Shown piece by piece: positions 1 through 11,145 of a stretch of DNA of 64,000 nt (position 1 is its first letter; each line of letters opens with the position of its first letter). Under the pieces are notes generated by a model. It did no database searches. It saw only the letters and a program-made list of their open reading frames with translations, and had not been told where the DNA came from. The position numbers and the translations under genes were made by a program. The stretch is from assembly GCA_014898425.1 (NCBI GenBank), contig RCSZ01000003.1, positions 1,612,001 through 1,676,000 of the forward strand, given 5' to 3'. Origin of the DNA: Botryotinia globosa (taxonomy: Eukaryota > Ascomycota > Leotiomycetes > Helotiales > Sclerotiniaceae).

Positions 1-713
1 ATCTTTAACTCAACTATCTCAGTTTGTTCCGTTACAGTAATTCAAGCGCCTGCTTCGTAACCCGTATGCCAATTAACCATAAGCAAGCAAGATCACAGAT
101 CCAAAACTTTCTGGCCTACAAACTTCCTTGTATTTACCTATCACAATGTTTCGAAGACCAAGAAATTGACTATGGCGAATGGTGCTGGGTAGGTGACCGA
201 GCAGTCGGGTTGGGACTCGAGCGCTTGAGATGGAGATTCAATTATCAAATGATGCATACGATCACTCGAAAGGCTAGGATTATTCAACCGTTAATAGTTG
301 TTGGCAAATTTTATAAATTTAGAAATTTGTTCTCAAAGCGGGTGGCAGAATTGATCTCCTTTGAGTGGGCGGTGACCAAAGTATGGTGGACAAAGCTGGA
401 TTCTGGGTTGTCCTGTCATATGTTGATTTCACGAGCGGTACCTGCGTGATGATGAATATGTTGTGAAACTAAACAATATCTAGGTAATCACAGCCGATCG
501 GTATATATGTACCGTTTAGAATGACCTTCCTTGGCGCGTATGAGTAATCAAATAAGAATGGCTTTCGTTTGTCGCGTACGAGTAACTACAATATATGATC
601 ATAAGACAGAGTAGCTCAGGTACTACTTCTTTCCGCTCCCCCAAAATGATCCTGACCTATCTTAGATTCATGACACGATATCACGATACCACAAAGTCAA
701 CTCAGTTTCAGCC
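1..713. other. No supported gene
   Basis: An open frame covers 24-449, but it has no recognisable domain, no convincing start and no splice context. I see no repeat or RNA gene here. The stretch borders a decayed gene and may be degenerate flanking sequence. Confidence 0.4.
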
Positions 714-1495
714 GTGGAGAAAATCAAACTAGCTCTACTCCGATGCAATAACTTTGTCAAAACTCACACTTTTTGGCCAGGAAACTCGGATCAAAATGAT
801 TTCGGGGATGATCGCTATGCCGTCTGTAAGCTATTGGCCAGCAAAAATATCACCAGCGTGATCTGGCTTGAAGATCTTCTTGCTCTCCATGGTAGTAAAA
901 CTGCAGTTTGGGATCTTCATCTCTTGGTTGAAGACACTATGCGGCAGCAAAGATTCTTCTCGATAACGGATACAAAGAAACAGGGCCAGACAGCAGTTTC
1001 GAAGACGATCCAGAATTTAGTGAGCGTGCGATTTGACTTACTCACAATCGTTCTTCAACTATCGTGATGCTGCACGCGGCCAAGGAATGGTATTACCAAA
1101 TGGATGATAACGTGCAAGACTTTCTCCCACCACTCTCCAGCTTCCTCGATTCAATGATCGAATTTTGAATCAACATATCTGCACAGGACTACGATGATCG
1201 ACTGCGTTTTGCCCTTTACATTGGCTGTTTGATCGGTTACTGCTATTACTTGCAGGATTCAGATGGCCAGCTGGTTAAAACTCATGTATACGCCGAAAAC
1301 CTCAAGCCAGAGCATCGTGAGGTACACTATGATATTACGTTCGAGAGCCCTAACAAGAAAAGTTTTACGACCACTAATCGACATACATACCATGTGAGAC
1401 GGAGCAGAGAAATCAGGGAAGGTGCTTTCTTACCAAAACCGTATGAGGAGGGGGCATTTAGAACAAATTTGACGACAGTTTCGGAGCAAGAGTGA
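714..1495 (+). pseudogene. Decayed nucleotidyltransferase-like fungal protein
   Basis: Three pieces make one broken protein. The first (714 to about 950) reads KLLASKN-ITSVIWLEDLL and continues to a WDLHLLVED segment, the pattern I associate with a fast-evolving fungal family resembling nucleotidyltransferases. Near 950 the frame slips: AAKILLDNGYKETGPD continues in another frame, then LHAAKEWYYQMDD and FLPPLSSFLDSMIEF. Two in-frame TGA codons interrupt it, at 1034-1036 (Arg expected, CGA to TGA) and at 1166-1168 (Trp expected, TGG to TGA). The last part (1229-1495) has the family-like ending: a REVHYDI segment followed by basic residues RRSREIREGAF. The original start lies upstream and is not identified. 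Family assignment is from memory of conserved patterns, not a search. The lesions are seen directly; the expected residues are inferred. Confidence 0.5.
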
Positions 1496-1955
1496 GAGTA
1501 AAGGGTATGTGTATTATATCGAGCTTGGTATCACGGTCTATGTTGCATCAAAGTCCCATGAATATGACTTGATGCTATTCTTATGTTCTCTAATGAAAAA
1601 ATTCGTCATCCATGCTATATTCCTACATCTGAGAATATCTTAAGCAAGCACTGCCGGCATGATGGGAAAGTCATGGCTGACGCCTAGACGCTTAAGTTGT
1701 TCTCTCAGTCTCAATTAGCTTCCAGCCGGCCAGTCTTTTATGGCTCAAAACTGTACAGTGGTGGTGACCTTCTTGTGCCAAACCTGATAACTGATAGAAC
1801 AGTTATGGCCATTGTTTATCTTTTGGAGAATACAACTGCGAATTAGCTTAGTCGCATAGTTTGCCCTGTGATAGAATTCGCAACTTTCCGCTCGCATTAT
1901 CACGATAACGTCTCTATTGTCTCTTCTAGAAAACGAATGGTAACATATTCTACTA
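1496..1955. other. Intergenic, no supported gene
   Basis: The stretch lies between two converging pseudogenes. A minus-strand open frame across 1745-2203 mostly overlaps the metallophosphoesterase relic in the wrong frame and is not supported. Nothing else is seen. Confidence 0.4.
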
Positions 1956-2786
1956 TCACAATTCAGTAGTTTCGATTTCAACCACCTTCGCCATATCGAA
2001 TGTATCAACTTCACTTCTTTTGTAGCCCTTCTCATTTGCCACAACTCGTTTCTCCGTTCCTTCTTCCACAAAATCTCAGTTGTAGTGCGTATGCCCAAAC
2101 GCCCAGAGCCTGACACTTGAACTCGTCCAACATATCTGGTCAGAAAGATCTGTGACAAACGCAGACCTGACTTGATTGGAATCTTCAAGCTTCTTGGGAT
2201 CATTGGCGGCGCTAAGCATCGTTGGGCTGAAGTGTGAGAAGACTACTATCTTTCGTCGAGGCTCATCTCGTGTTATCTGCTCTACTTGAGCATTTAACCA
2301 GGTCAGATCTTCCAGATGAGAAGCGTTATGGTATCAACATTCTACTCCAATGTCTTTGAGAAATCGGAGCAGAAAAGCGACACAGATTGACGTTGCTCGT
2401 TATTGATGTGAGAGAAAAGAGTGCAATATAAAACGGTTAAACTGTCTGTAATATCAAATCTCGTTCGATTGAGAAACACAAAACGGCCCATTTCCACTCC
2501 CCCGATATTCATTCATTCTACGTTGGAAGTCCAGCATAGTTGCAACGGCTGCCTTCACTTTTGTTCCCTATGCTTCGTGATTTCCTTGGACGAAGAAAAC
2601 AATCTCGAATACCCGCAGCTGGTCTTCGAGAAAAGCATTAAGTTCATAATCTAAGACTTTTCCAATGTCGCCCAGAAGAGCCAAATATTTACATTCTGGT
2701 TGGATTTTGAAGTGCTGATATGATGGCCTCGCGCTTGGAGTCTCCAAATGGAGATCTGACATAATTTGGAACTGAACTGGAGACAT
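1956..2786 (-). pseudogene. Decayed calcineurin-like metallophosphoesterase
   Basis: The start region reads MSPVQFQIMSDLHLE and then LALLGDIG and FFVQGNHEA, the metal-binding blocks (D-x-H, GD, GNHE) of calcineurin-like phosphoesterases. The frame then hits TAG at 2568-2570. Homologous sequence continues through two frame changes: FVFLNRTRFDI with YCTLFSHIN and EQRQSVSLF, then LEDLTWLNAQVEQIT, IVVFSHFSPT and RLWAFGHTHYN, ending in VVANEKGY and MAKVVEIE. Further stops are TAG at 2342-2344, where Trp is expected after TLE, and TGA at 2076-2078 just after GHTHYN. The GHTH block completes the metal-site set, so the ancestral gene was complete. The terminal TGA is at 1956-1958. An intact ancestor would have been a cytosolic-type phosphoesterase of about 270-280 residues; its substrate is unknown. 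Identification of the fold is strong, and the decay is seen directly. Confidence 0.75.
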
Positions 2787-3991
2787 CTGAGTGATGACAC
2801 TGGATTGATATTGGTTTTTGTGTGGCTAAAAAACGGCAATAATCGTTGTGAGTCAATTTTGAAAGTATGAATCATACCCAGGCATGAAGATAGTTGTAAT
2901 GAATTGTTGTCATATTGTCGAACAAAATAGTAGACGAGGTGGCATGCTCAGTAAATGTTCCCAACACTAAAATCTTCATTATCTCATTGGCTCAAATCAC
3001 GTGCTACTTGCTACTACCTAGCGCATGGCTGGGTCCGTGCCACAAAGACCTTCTCTGAACGTTTGTGTTATTTCTCGAATGTCGCACGAGAAGCAACCTC
3101 TGCGATAATCGTGGCTATGTAAGCTCTAGGTAAGCAAGTCATATCGAACGAAATGTACTCTCCCATGTATATGATTTACCCTTAAAATCCCTTGTTGCTT
3201 CTTTGCCCACTTATAGGTTCAATTGCCGCGTTTCAAGCTCATGGTTTAAAATGCTTGCGAACCCCGAACCCAGGTGAAGCGCTTATTCGGATCAGACAAG
3301 TGTCTGTCATCCAATGATGCTACTATGCTATACAATATCTTGAATCTTAGCTTGATGGCGCGTTTCTTCTTTGCGGCTCACATACCAAGACTTTAATGAC
3401 TGGCCTTCAATGATTCAATCTTAAATATGGTCGCTTCAGAGACTACCGACCTTACCAAAGGCAATGTCAAGCGGACTGTTTCCTATTGGCAAACTCAGCG
3501 CATGTTACTACACTTGGCCGTCTCATGAATTTATAGAGTCATGACATGATCTACAGAGCATAATTTGGAAATCTAGATCGATGGTACAAAAGTTCTGGAC
3601 TCTTGGTGTTGACAGTAAGAATGTGTAAGTATGAATATTTAAGATCTGTATTTCCTCAGTTGTTTGCTTCTATCATCATCTCAACAACCAGTCTTTTCAT
3701 CTACTACAAAATAACACTTTCCCTCTCACTTTTTTTCTTTGGCTAGGGCCAGAATTTAGGACATTCTCTTCGGATCAATTACATCATTCTTTTGCTGCTA
3801 GATCAGCTTAAAACTTTTACTTCTTCACCAATTCGAGCCACCTCCGAGGCCAGATAAGACATTCTCTCTTCAACTATTATTAGTGACGCAGATTCTGTTT
3901 ATTGTGCTATTCAACACCTGTCTACTGGGAAGCCTCCTCCATCATTATTGTGTCACTTTCACCCCGGTTTCAGATACTCTCGTCCAGCACA
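2787..3991. other. Intergenic, no supported gene
   Basis: About 1.2 kb with no coherent frame. A pyrimidine-rich stretch with CTTT/TTCTTT runs lies around 3690-3870, just before the membrane-protein gene, and may belong to its promoter or 5' leader. Confidence 0.4.
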
Positions 3992-4617
3992 ATGTTTTCA
4001 CCAAAAGGTCAAGATTATGGCTCTTTCGGTTTCGCCTTTACCATCACTCGGGCTTTACAAGCCATTTGCCTGATTTGCATTCTTAGTATGTCTGCAAATT
4101 TCATCGCAGAGATCAATTCGGTCGACACAGCCCCACCATCAGTTATCATTGCCACTCTCAGTATTGTATGTTATCCTCATTCCCAGGTTTCTTCTTAACT
4201 CTTACTAATTTCTACCAGGTTGTGATTGTGGTTGTGTTTCTTCTTATAGGCTATCTTCTCTATCTTGAGCTCCAACTCAGCTTCCTCTTGGCTACTGCAT
4301 TCGATGCAGCGGCTCTTATTGCTCTCATTGTTGTTTCTGTGAAAGTCGGAACGCCACTTTCTTATCTAGAATGTCCTGCCCTTCCCAATGTTGGAGTGAC
4401 TTCCTCATTCGTCGAGTCAACTGTGGGGAATTTCTCCAAAGCCAATTACTACTTTTGGGTCGGTGCATCGAAGACGGCATGTTACGAAATGAAAGCCATC
4501 TGGGGATTTAGCATGGCACTTTGTGTTCTATTTTTCTTCAGTGGCATTATCAACATGTGCATATGGAAAAAGAACAAGTTGGTTGTGTCGAAGCGAGATT
4601 TGGAGTATCAAGGTTAA
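3992..4617 (+). CDS. Four-span membrane protein, MARVEL-like
   Basis: Two exons, 3992-4165 and 4219-4617, encode 190 residues. The 53-bp intron starts GTATGT and ends TACTAATTTCTACCAG, giving a phase-0 join. Start chosen at MFSPKGQDYG; the frame is open further upstream but with no better ATG. Four hydrophobic segments are visible: about residues 12-35 (FTITRALQAICLICILS), 45-72 across the splice (VVIVVVFLLIGYLLYLE), 74-97 and 149-171 (MALCVLFFFSGIIN). A loop of about 45 residues with two Cys lies between segments 3 and 4, and a short basic tail WKKNK follows. This topology matches small fungal MARVEL-type or tetraspan-like proteins of the plasma membrane. Function is unknown, and the family name is an inference from topology only. 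Confidence 0.75.
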
Positions 4618-6881
4618 ATCAACATGTCGATAATAAGTAGCACGGTGGTGCATGGATGGGAAGAGTAGACTGATGTGCAAAATGCCTACTGAGATTCAGA
4701 AATAATGGAGACTACGATCATGATAGGAAGCAGAGAAACTGGGATAAGAGTCAGGAGGGCTGTCTAAATATAGGTACCCAAAATGAAGGCAGAAGATACT
4801 GCACCAAAACTTTCAAGATTTGGTGTTGAATCAACAGCATAGAGAATCGGCGAGGGAGGTTACGAGTTAAACGAAAAAAGGAAAACGGCGGGGTTCCTCT
4901 GGTAGCATGATGGGGACGTAATAAGGTGGACAAAATTAGTTTTCATGGTTGGGAGGTTTTCTTCTGTTGGCATGGGATCCATTGGTTATTGGTTACTGTT
5001 TGATTTTTTGTTTTGGTTTGCAATAATCGTCAATGAGACTCTAATGAACATACAATTTTTTGGGTTTACATTGCCCATCATGTTTCTTGCATCTTGTGAG
5101 TGAAAGAATGAATGCCCAACCTACTTTTGAGTCCTGGGTCTGGCTCAATCCGGCCTCAGAATACCTATGGAAAGTAGCTCTGTCCACGGCCCACCCCGCC
5201 ATTCGACCTGTCAAATCTAAGTAGTCTTCCGATCTATTAGCTTCGCAGATCGAAAAAAAAATAAGTCTTCGACCGACCCGTCCCATGTATTTATTAGTTG
5301 CTGCACCATACCCGGAATCCGACCCGGCAATATATATTTCCCCAATCATGACAAAAAAGAATTCACTGAACTCATCAACGACAACATCACCAAACGAGAA
5401 TAATCCATTCGCCAAAAAATGGCATCGGTACTCATTGGATCCCAAATAATTTGGAACTTCTATCGCCAAGCGAGGCAGGGTAAACAACGTGTACCACGTA
5501 CTACAACACAGCACAGCACAGCACATATAGAACAGGACCAAGGCTTTGGGAAAAGTCATCGATACCAAGAAGCGAATCGTGCTATCGTCTGGCACATCAT
5601 CTGTTTGTGTGTGGCGGTAAGATATGCGTAATGACATGTTGGGCATTATGATTGGATGAACGCAAATAATTGTGAGATCTTCCAAGCAAACGGAAGTTAC
5701 GGAACTCTGCGAATCATTTGGGGCTGTGATATGTTAGGTGCGGAATTGTTTGACAAGAGCTTATGATGGGTAGTAGTAGATGCCCTTGTTCGAAGTATGA
5801 GAAAAGGTTGCTCTGTTCAGATATCTTCAGATTGTTTTTTGGAGGAGACAAGATAGCTTATCTTTTGCTTTTCTTCAAAAGAATCTCATCATTTTCCTAT
5901 TAGATGTTGCTTGGTTAGCGATCATATAAAATTAGCTATACAAATGATCTTTTGGGATTAGCTTTTCATTCATTCATGCAATGCGAATTAATAGATGCCC
6001 AGCTTTTGACAAGCGTTAAACAATTATCATTTCTTTTTTCGAACTCTTTTCGAAAGAATATTGTCAACCAAATCCTGCTTTGAGAAAAAAGAAAAGGCAG
6101 CATGACAAGAGGCCTGTGTTGCATGTATGTACTGGTGTACGTAGGTAGGTACAGTCAAGGGAATTTAGAAGCTCTTTTTGATGGAAGAGGCGTCTTCCGT
6201 TTCTAGAAACGAGGATCAAGGGAATGGATATTTATCTACAGTAGTATCTACCAGTTCCTCTACTCTAAACTTTGAATCTTGGGTAGCATTCAAGATCTTG
6301 GTAAGAATTATATCATACATATTGAAGATGGACATTCCACTCACCTGCTGATACGACTGACTGTACCTCCCCAAAAGTCCCTCAACCATTTACAGATAGC
6401 TGCAACTTTGCACTCATACCAACCATAGCATATTCCATATCATCGGTACCAATAAAAACATTACATTGGAGACGGTAACTACTTCTCGGTAGTAAGGTAG
6501 TACATATGTAAGTAGCACTCCATTATAGGCTAACACTTTTAGCCTGGCATCCCAAAAGTCATAGATTCGCTTGGACCTAAAGTCTTACAGTACTTACATT
6601 ACATTACGAGTCTACCACCTTGTACAAATCAGCGGGCAAAAATTGATTAATCACTTTCAGCTGTGGTCAAGATGGGCCAATTACACCTTATCTTAATTCT
6701 GGATGATATATATCCATAGTGAGACCAATATGGTCTAGTAGTAAGTCAGAAGCTGGGTGGATATATACTTCTTGTTCCTACTGCGCCTCTCTTGAAGTGT
6801 TGCTCTCTATCTCTATCTAAGGTGTCAAGGAAGTCTGTAGAGATTTACCATCTCAATCTTCATTTTACCATCGACGCAAAC
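4618..6881. other. Intergenic, no supported gene
   Basis: More than 2 kb. A minus-strand frame of 214 codons (5041-5685) lacks domain support and is not called. Short motifs such as GTAGGTAGGTA (near 6140) and scattered TAGTAG runs are seen. The part just before 6882 contains a CT-rich leader typical of fungal promoters. Confidence 0.4.
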
Positions 6882-7874
6882 ATGGCTAAAACAATATTCA
6901 CAACGATTACACCTCTCCCTCCTAATGTATCCCGCCAAACCGTCCTCGACACCCTACACGATCATCTCGAAATGATCGATCTCAATCCATCCCACGCCGA
7001 ACGCACACCCACCAAGCCCCCTTCCTCTGCCACTCCTGAAGAATATCACTGTCAATGGTATCGCATTACCGACAGAATTGCCTATCTACCCGGCAATCTC
7101 TACACCGGTACCGTATCCTTCAACGCCTGTTTCCACGATTTGGCAAATGGACTACAAACACATTGCTATGCGCCCATGGGCTTAGATATCAAGGAAAAAT
7201 GGACGATCGAAGGAAACATGCCTGGAGAACCAGCCGTCCCGAGAGAAATCGGCATCAATGCGCCGGTGGAGGGACTATACATCCGAGAAGATGTAGAGAT
7301 GAAATGCAACATTCTGATGACGAGATTCGTGCGGAAAACCTTGCAGGAATGTTTGAAAGCGCTGGTGGCTCGATTAGTAGTGAAAGCCCAATTGCAAGAG
7401 GCGCATGAGAGGAATAGAAGATTAACGGTTGGAAGCGCAAGTGGATATGAGAGGGAAGGTGGTACGATGACGCCGCCCTTGAGTCCGCCATTGAGGAGCC
7501 CCGGAATGGCTTCGGGGGGTAGCGTTGGTAGGAGAGGAAGTGCATATAGTGGATTGAGTGTCCCAACGAGTCCTCCATTGACCCCTTACAATCCTGAGAA
7601 ATGGGCCGAGGCGGGCATGAAGGGCCACCCCGCTTTAAGCCCGTACACACCGCTTCAAGTACAGCAGCAGCAACAGCAACAGCAATTATATCAGATGCAT
7701 CATGATAGAAAGAGTCACGGGGGACAAGATCAGAGATGGTCGGGCATTAGTGATAAAACACAAACCTCCTTGCCCGGTCCTCCGAACTATGCGAATAAGC
7801 CTGTCAACTACACACATAAGCCTACCAGGATCTCCGAAATGGAAGCGCCGCCTGGCCCAGTTGAATTGCCGTAG
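6882..7874 (+). CDS. DUF7053-type fungal protein
   Basis: A single exon of 330 residues. The frame is open back to 6792, but the ATG at 6882 (MAKTIFTTITPLP) fits the family's usual beginning. Residues 1-170 form the conserved domain, with blocks VLDTLHDHLEMIDLNP, EEYHCQWYRITDRI, the YLPGNLYTGTVSF segment, LQTHCYAPMGLDI and YIREDVEMKCNILM, ending in a helix that covers FVRKTLQECL. It resembles lipid/START-like folds, but no reaction is known. Residues about 190-330 are low complexity: Ser/Pro-rich (TPPLSPPL, TSPPLTPY) with a polyglutamine tract near residue 260. The downstream gene (MPP-beta) is convergent, about 665 bp away. Domain identity is recalled from the characteristic blocks; molecular function is unknown. 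Confidence 0.85.
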   Translation: MAKTIFTTITPLPPNVSRQTVLDTLHDHLEMIDLNPSHAERTPTKPPSSATPEEYHCQWYRITDRIAYLPGNLYTGTVSFNACFHDLANGLQTHCYAPMGLDIKEKWTIEGNMPGEPAVPREIGINAPVEGLYIREDVEMKCNILMTRFVRKTLQECLKALVARLVVKAQLQEAHERNRRLTVGSASGYEREGGTMTPPLSPPLRSPGMASGGSVGRRGSAYSGLSVPTSPPLTPYNPEKWAEAGMKGHPALSPYTPLQVQQQQQQQQLYQMHHDRKSHGGQDQRWSGISDKTQTSLPGPPNYANKPVNYTHKPTRISEMEAPPGPVELP

Positions 7875-8539
7875 GTGAAGAGGGAGTAGGAGGTATGAAG
7901 AATAAGATCTCGAGGATAATTGTTGGTAATGGATGGGAACGTTCGCTTGATATGGTTAATCGAAAAAGGAGGATTATCATCAGCAGAGAGTTTATGGGGT
8001 TCGGAAGGAGTTTGATACCACTTACTAGTACCGAAGCATCTGCTTCGAGGGCATACCCAGTCGTATGATCTTAATACGACTAAGACAGACACATACATCG
8101 GACTGTCGTTTCAAGAGGTCATGAAGTCAGAAGAATCACCATGATAGGAATGGGGAAAAATGGATCGGCGGAATAAAAACTGGCCGTTCGTCTAGCGCCA
8201 TGTGATAGCACGTTTTTAACTTCACATCAATGACGATTTATGACATTGGGAGGAAAGAATCTGGGTAATTTCTAAATGTTTGGAGTGTTGGTCAGTCAAG
8301 TTTATCGAATTTTGGAATTTATTTTGGCTTAAATATCATCCTAGAACTCGGGCATGAAAATTCGTCACGGGAAGTTACATGTGTTTGCATAATCTTGAGA
8401 TTCACAATAATGACGTTTAAGTTCCCCATGTCTCAGAGGTCGGCTGTGAACAAAATGAACAATTTTTATTGAGGATCTATGTGTACAAACAAGCCCCGCA
8501 TCATACACGCTCATGCCCCAAACCCCTCTAAATTCCCAT
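7875..8539. other. Convergent intergenic spacer
   Basis: The spacer separates the 3' ends of the DUF7053 gene and the MPP-beta gene. An open frame on the minus strand (7808-8098) is a shadow. No further feature is seen. Confidence 0.5.
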
Positions 8540-10198
8540 CTATGATGCCATTCTGCTCATATCGTTTCTTATACGTTGATAATCGAGGAGACCTAAATAT
8601 GTCAGTAAATAATCCAAGGAAAAACAATGGAATGAGAAATCGTTAGGCATACCTTCAATCGAACCAACAGCACTAATTGCAATATCTTGATCCCACAACT
8701 TTCTTTGGGCAAAGCTCATAACATCCTTCTCGCTAATGGCTCCAATAACACGCTCAATCTCCTCTGGTCCCATACGGCGGCCAGTGGTGATGATTTGTCT
8801 TCCAATATCTTCAGCGACGGCAGTGGTGCCGTCTAAGGAAAGAAGAATGGATGCCTTGAGTTGAGCCTTGGCACGCTCAACTTCGGCCTCGGTGACGTTA
8901 TATGATAGACGAGACCATTCACGGAGAGTGAAATGAACTAAATCGTCAATACGGGTGGTCTTGTCAGTGACAAGGTAGATACCCCAAAGTCCGGTATCGC
9001 TATAACTTGTTGAGAAACTCATAAAGCTGTTGGCCAAGTCGTTCTTGTGGACGAAACCACTGAGCTTGCTACCCATGTGAGGAGCGTTGCCCATAGCTTT
9101 ATCCCAGTTACCGACGATAGCTTGGGTAACCAAGGCGGTAAAGTAATCATCATCTTTCCAGCTGACACCCTCGACAGCGATGGCAATGTTGGCAGTTGGG
9201 ATGGTGTCGTCACGAACTCTGACCTCAGACCCAATGAATTCTGGCTTTTGCTTTTGAGCGTTGGCAATGGCGAGAGCAGCGCTGGAATGTGGTTGAGATG
9301 CAAGACCAGCAAAGTGCTTCTCAGCGAGATCAACGAGCTGCTGATGGGGAACACCTCCGGCACCAACAAGAACCATACGATCAGCAGTGTAGTTTGTCTT
9401 AATATAGTTGGTCAAGTCCTCTCTTTGAATGGATTGGATGTTTTGAGCGGGTCCCAAAATGGTACGTCCTAAAGGTTGTCCTTGGAAAGCAGTTGCGTGT
9501 AAATGATCGAAAACGACTTCCTCCAATTGCTTATCAACTTCCTCAGATTCTCTCAGAATAACATCACGCTCTCTGTTAATCGCCGAAGGTTCGAGTTTGG
9601 AATTTTGAAGAATATCGGAGAGAATGTTGACAGTTGCTGGTACGTCAGAGTTGAAGGCCTTGGCGTAGTAAACCGTGTTTTCACGCTTCCAGAGAATTAG
9701 TAAAGTGCCCGCGCTATTCAAATGAATATAAACATACGGAAGTGTAGGCGTTCAAATGGCCACCCATGTTCTCAATTTCCAACTCCAATTGATGCTGCGT
9801 TCGGTTGCTGGTTCCCTATTCTCATTGTAAGCCCAATTGAACTTTCCACCACCGAGACTGAAGTATACCTTGAAGGCAAGATGTTCCAAGAAATGAGCAG
9901 TGCCGTTGGTCTTGTCGGTTTCTGCCCGAGAACCGGCATCGATCCATACACCAACTGTCGAGGTTTGTGCCCATGGCGAGTGTTCTGTAGCAATCTTTTC
10001 TCTTATCAGCACTTTGCCCCTCCATCATTCATATTCAAAACTTACCGTTAGACCGTTTGAAAGAGTTGTGGTCTCTGTCTTAACGCCATTTTTTGTGACT
10101 GGAGTCGCGAATCCTCTTCTCAGTCCAGATACGACATTTGGAGCAGCGCGGGTGCGCAGTCCTTTTGTAAGGTTTAATGCTAACCGCCGAGACGCCAT
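8540..10198 (-). CDS. MAS1: Mitochondrial processing peptidase, beta subunit
   Basis: Five exons (10198-10046, 9994-9869, 9815-9738, 9685-8653, 8592-8540) encode 480 residues, the usual length. The product is the catalytic subunit of the matrix metalloprotease that removes targeting presequences from imported proteins. The N-terminus is itself a presequence ([19 protein letters not shown]). The zinc site is intact: HFLEH at residues 85-89, with Glu165 76 residues after His89, as in yeast beta-MPP. Other family blocks are [40 protein letters not shown] (split by introns) and a [11 protein letters not shown] exon start. The glycine-rich, substrate-handling loop belongs to the alpha subunit and is correctly absent. 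The four introns are 51-60 bp with GTAAGT/GTATAC/GTATGT donors. The start lies 264 bp from the divergent SdhD start, so a shared promoter is likely. Confidence is very high. Confidence 0.96.
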
Positions 10199-10462
10199 AG
10201 GGATATGATGTGAGGGTTGTGGTGGAAATAAAACAAATTGAAGATAACCCGATGAGTTCCAATTACTAGAATTTAGTAAACCTGAAGAGCTTAGTCGTTG
10301 ATCATATTTCAACCAATCAAATTTGTTCCGGCTTTGATGACCTTACACGTGACTTGTTGCCGAGCTACCTAGTTATTCCGAATATCGTCGACCGAGCATT
10401 GAAGGACCTGAGTGATATGTCGTCGACTCTTTTACACTCAATAATTGTAATAGAAATTCACA
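10199..10462. promoter_or_regulatory. Bidirectional promoter region, MPP-beta / SdhD
   Basis: 264 bp separate the two divergent start codons. It must hold both core promoters and 5' leaders. No TATA box is obvious. A pairing of two nuclear genes for mitochondrial proteins suggests co-regulation, but specific factor sites cannot be assigned by eye. Confidence 0.6.
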
Positions 10463-11145
10463 ATGGCTTCATTCATCAAACCATCAATCATTAGGCAGAC
10501 TTGCCTTGCTGCGTCGAAGCGCAATTTCTCTACAAAGATCCCCTCCAGTTTCCCCGCAATCAACAAGCCCGCTGGTCGCAGTACTTTTGTTCGAGATGCA
10601 TTGCCAGGTTCAATGCGTGTAGCGGCATTCCATGCAAGTGGCAGACAAGGAATTTTACCCCCATTACCTCGTGAGCTTTCCGCTATTGATATGCCTTAAT
10701 TTTATTGCTAACTACTTCACAGAATCTATCGATGGAACTTGTATGTTGATCCGCCCTCGAGCCAATCCACCACAAACTAATAATCTGTATAGCAAACGAC
10801 GCAGCACCCGTACCTAAGCCATCACCCTCCCACGGATCCTACCATTGGACCTTCGAGCGTTTAATCGCCGTTGGTCTCGTTCCTCTCACAGTCGCCCCCT
10901 TCGTTTCCGGATCGTTGAATCCAGCTACCGACGCTCTTCTTTGCGCGGCTATTCTCATCCACTCACATATTGGCTTCGAGTCGTGTATTATCGATTATTT
11001 CCCAGCAAGGAGAGTACCAAAAACTAAAGCTTTATTTTGGTGGGGCTTGAGAGGAGCAACTGTTTTGGTTGGAGTTGGATTGTATGAGTTTGAAACAAAT
11101 GATGTCGGAGTTACTGAGGGTATCAAGAGAATTTGGCGCGCATAA
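10463..11145 (+). CDS. sdhD: Succinate dehydrogenase membrane anchor subunit (CybS)
   Basis: Three exons, 10463-10670, 10723-10740 (only 18 nt) and 10793-11145, encode 192 residues; both introns are 52 bp. The product anchors respiratory complex II in the inner mitochondrial membrane and forms part of the haem b and ubiquinone sites. Residues 1-60 are a basic, Ser-rich mitochondrial presequence. Three membrane helices follow: about residues 97-115 (FERLIAVGLVPLTVAPF), 121-142 and 158-175. The family signature HSHIGFESCIIDY gives His132, Asp143 and Tyr144, spaced as in E. coli SdhD His71/Asp82/Tyr83. His132 is the residue whose replacement is associated with SDHI resistance in Botrytis and Sclerotinia; here it is the sensitive-type His. 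It is divergent from MPP-beta, which would process this presequence. Confidence is very high. Confidence 0.95.

Noticed and set aside
24..449. 141-codon frame at the window start
   Set aside because: No recognisable pattern and the neighbouring sequence is degenerate.
5041..5685. 214-codon minus-strand open frame with some hydrophobic stretches
   Set aside because: No domain, no splice evidence, no family-like block; partly overlaps other frames. Could be a chance frame.
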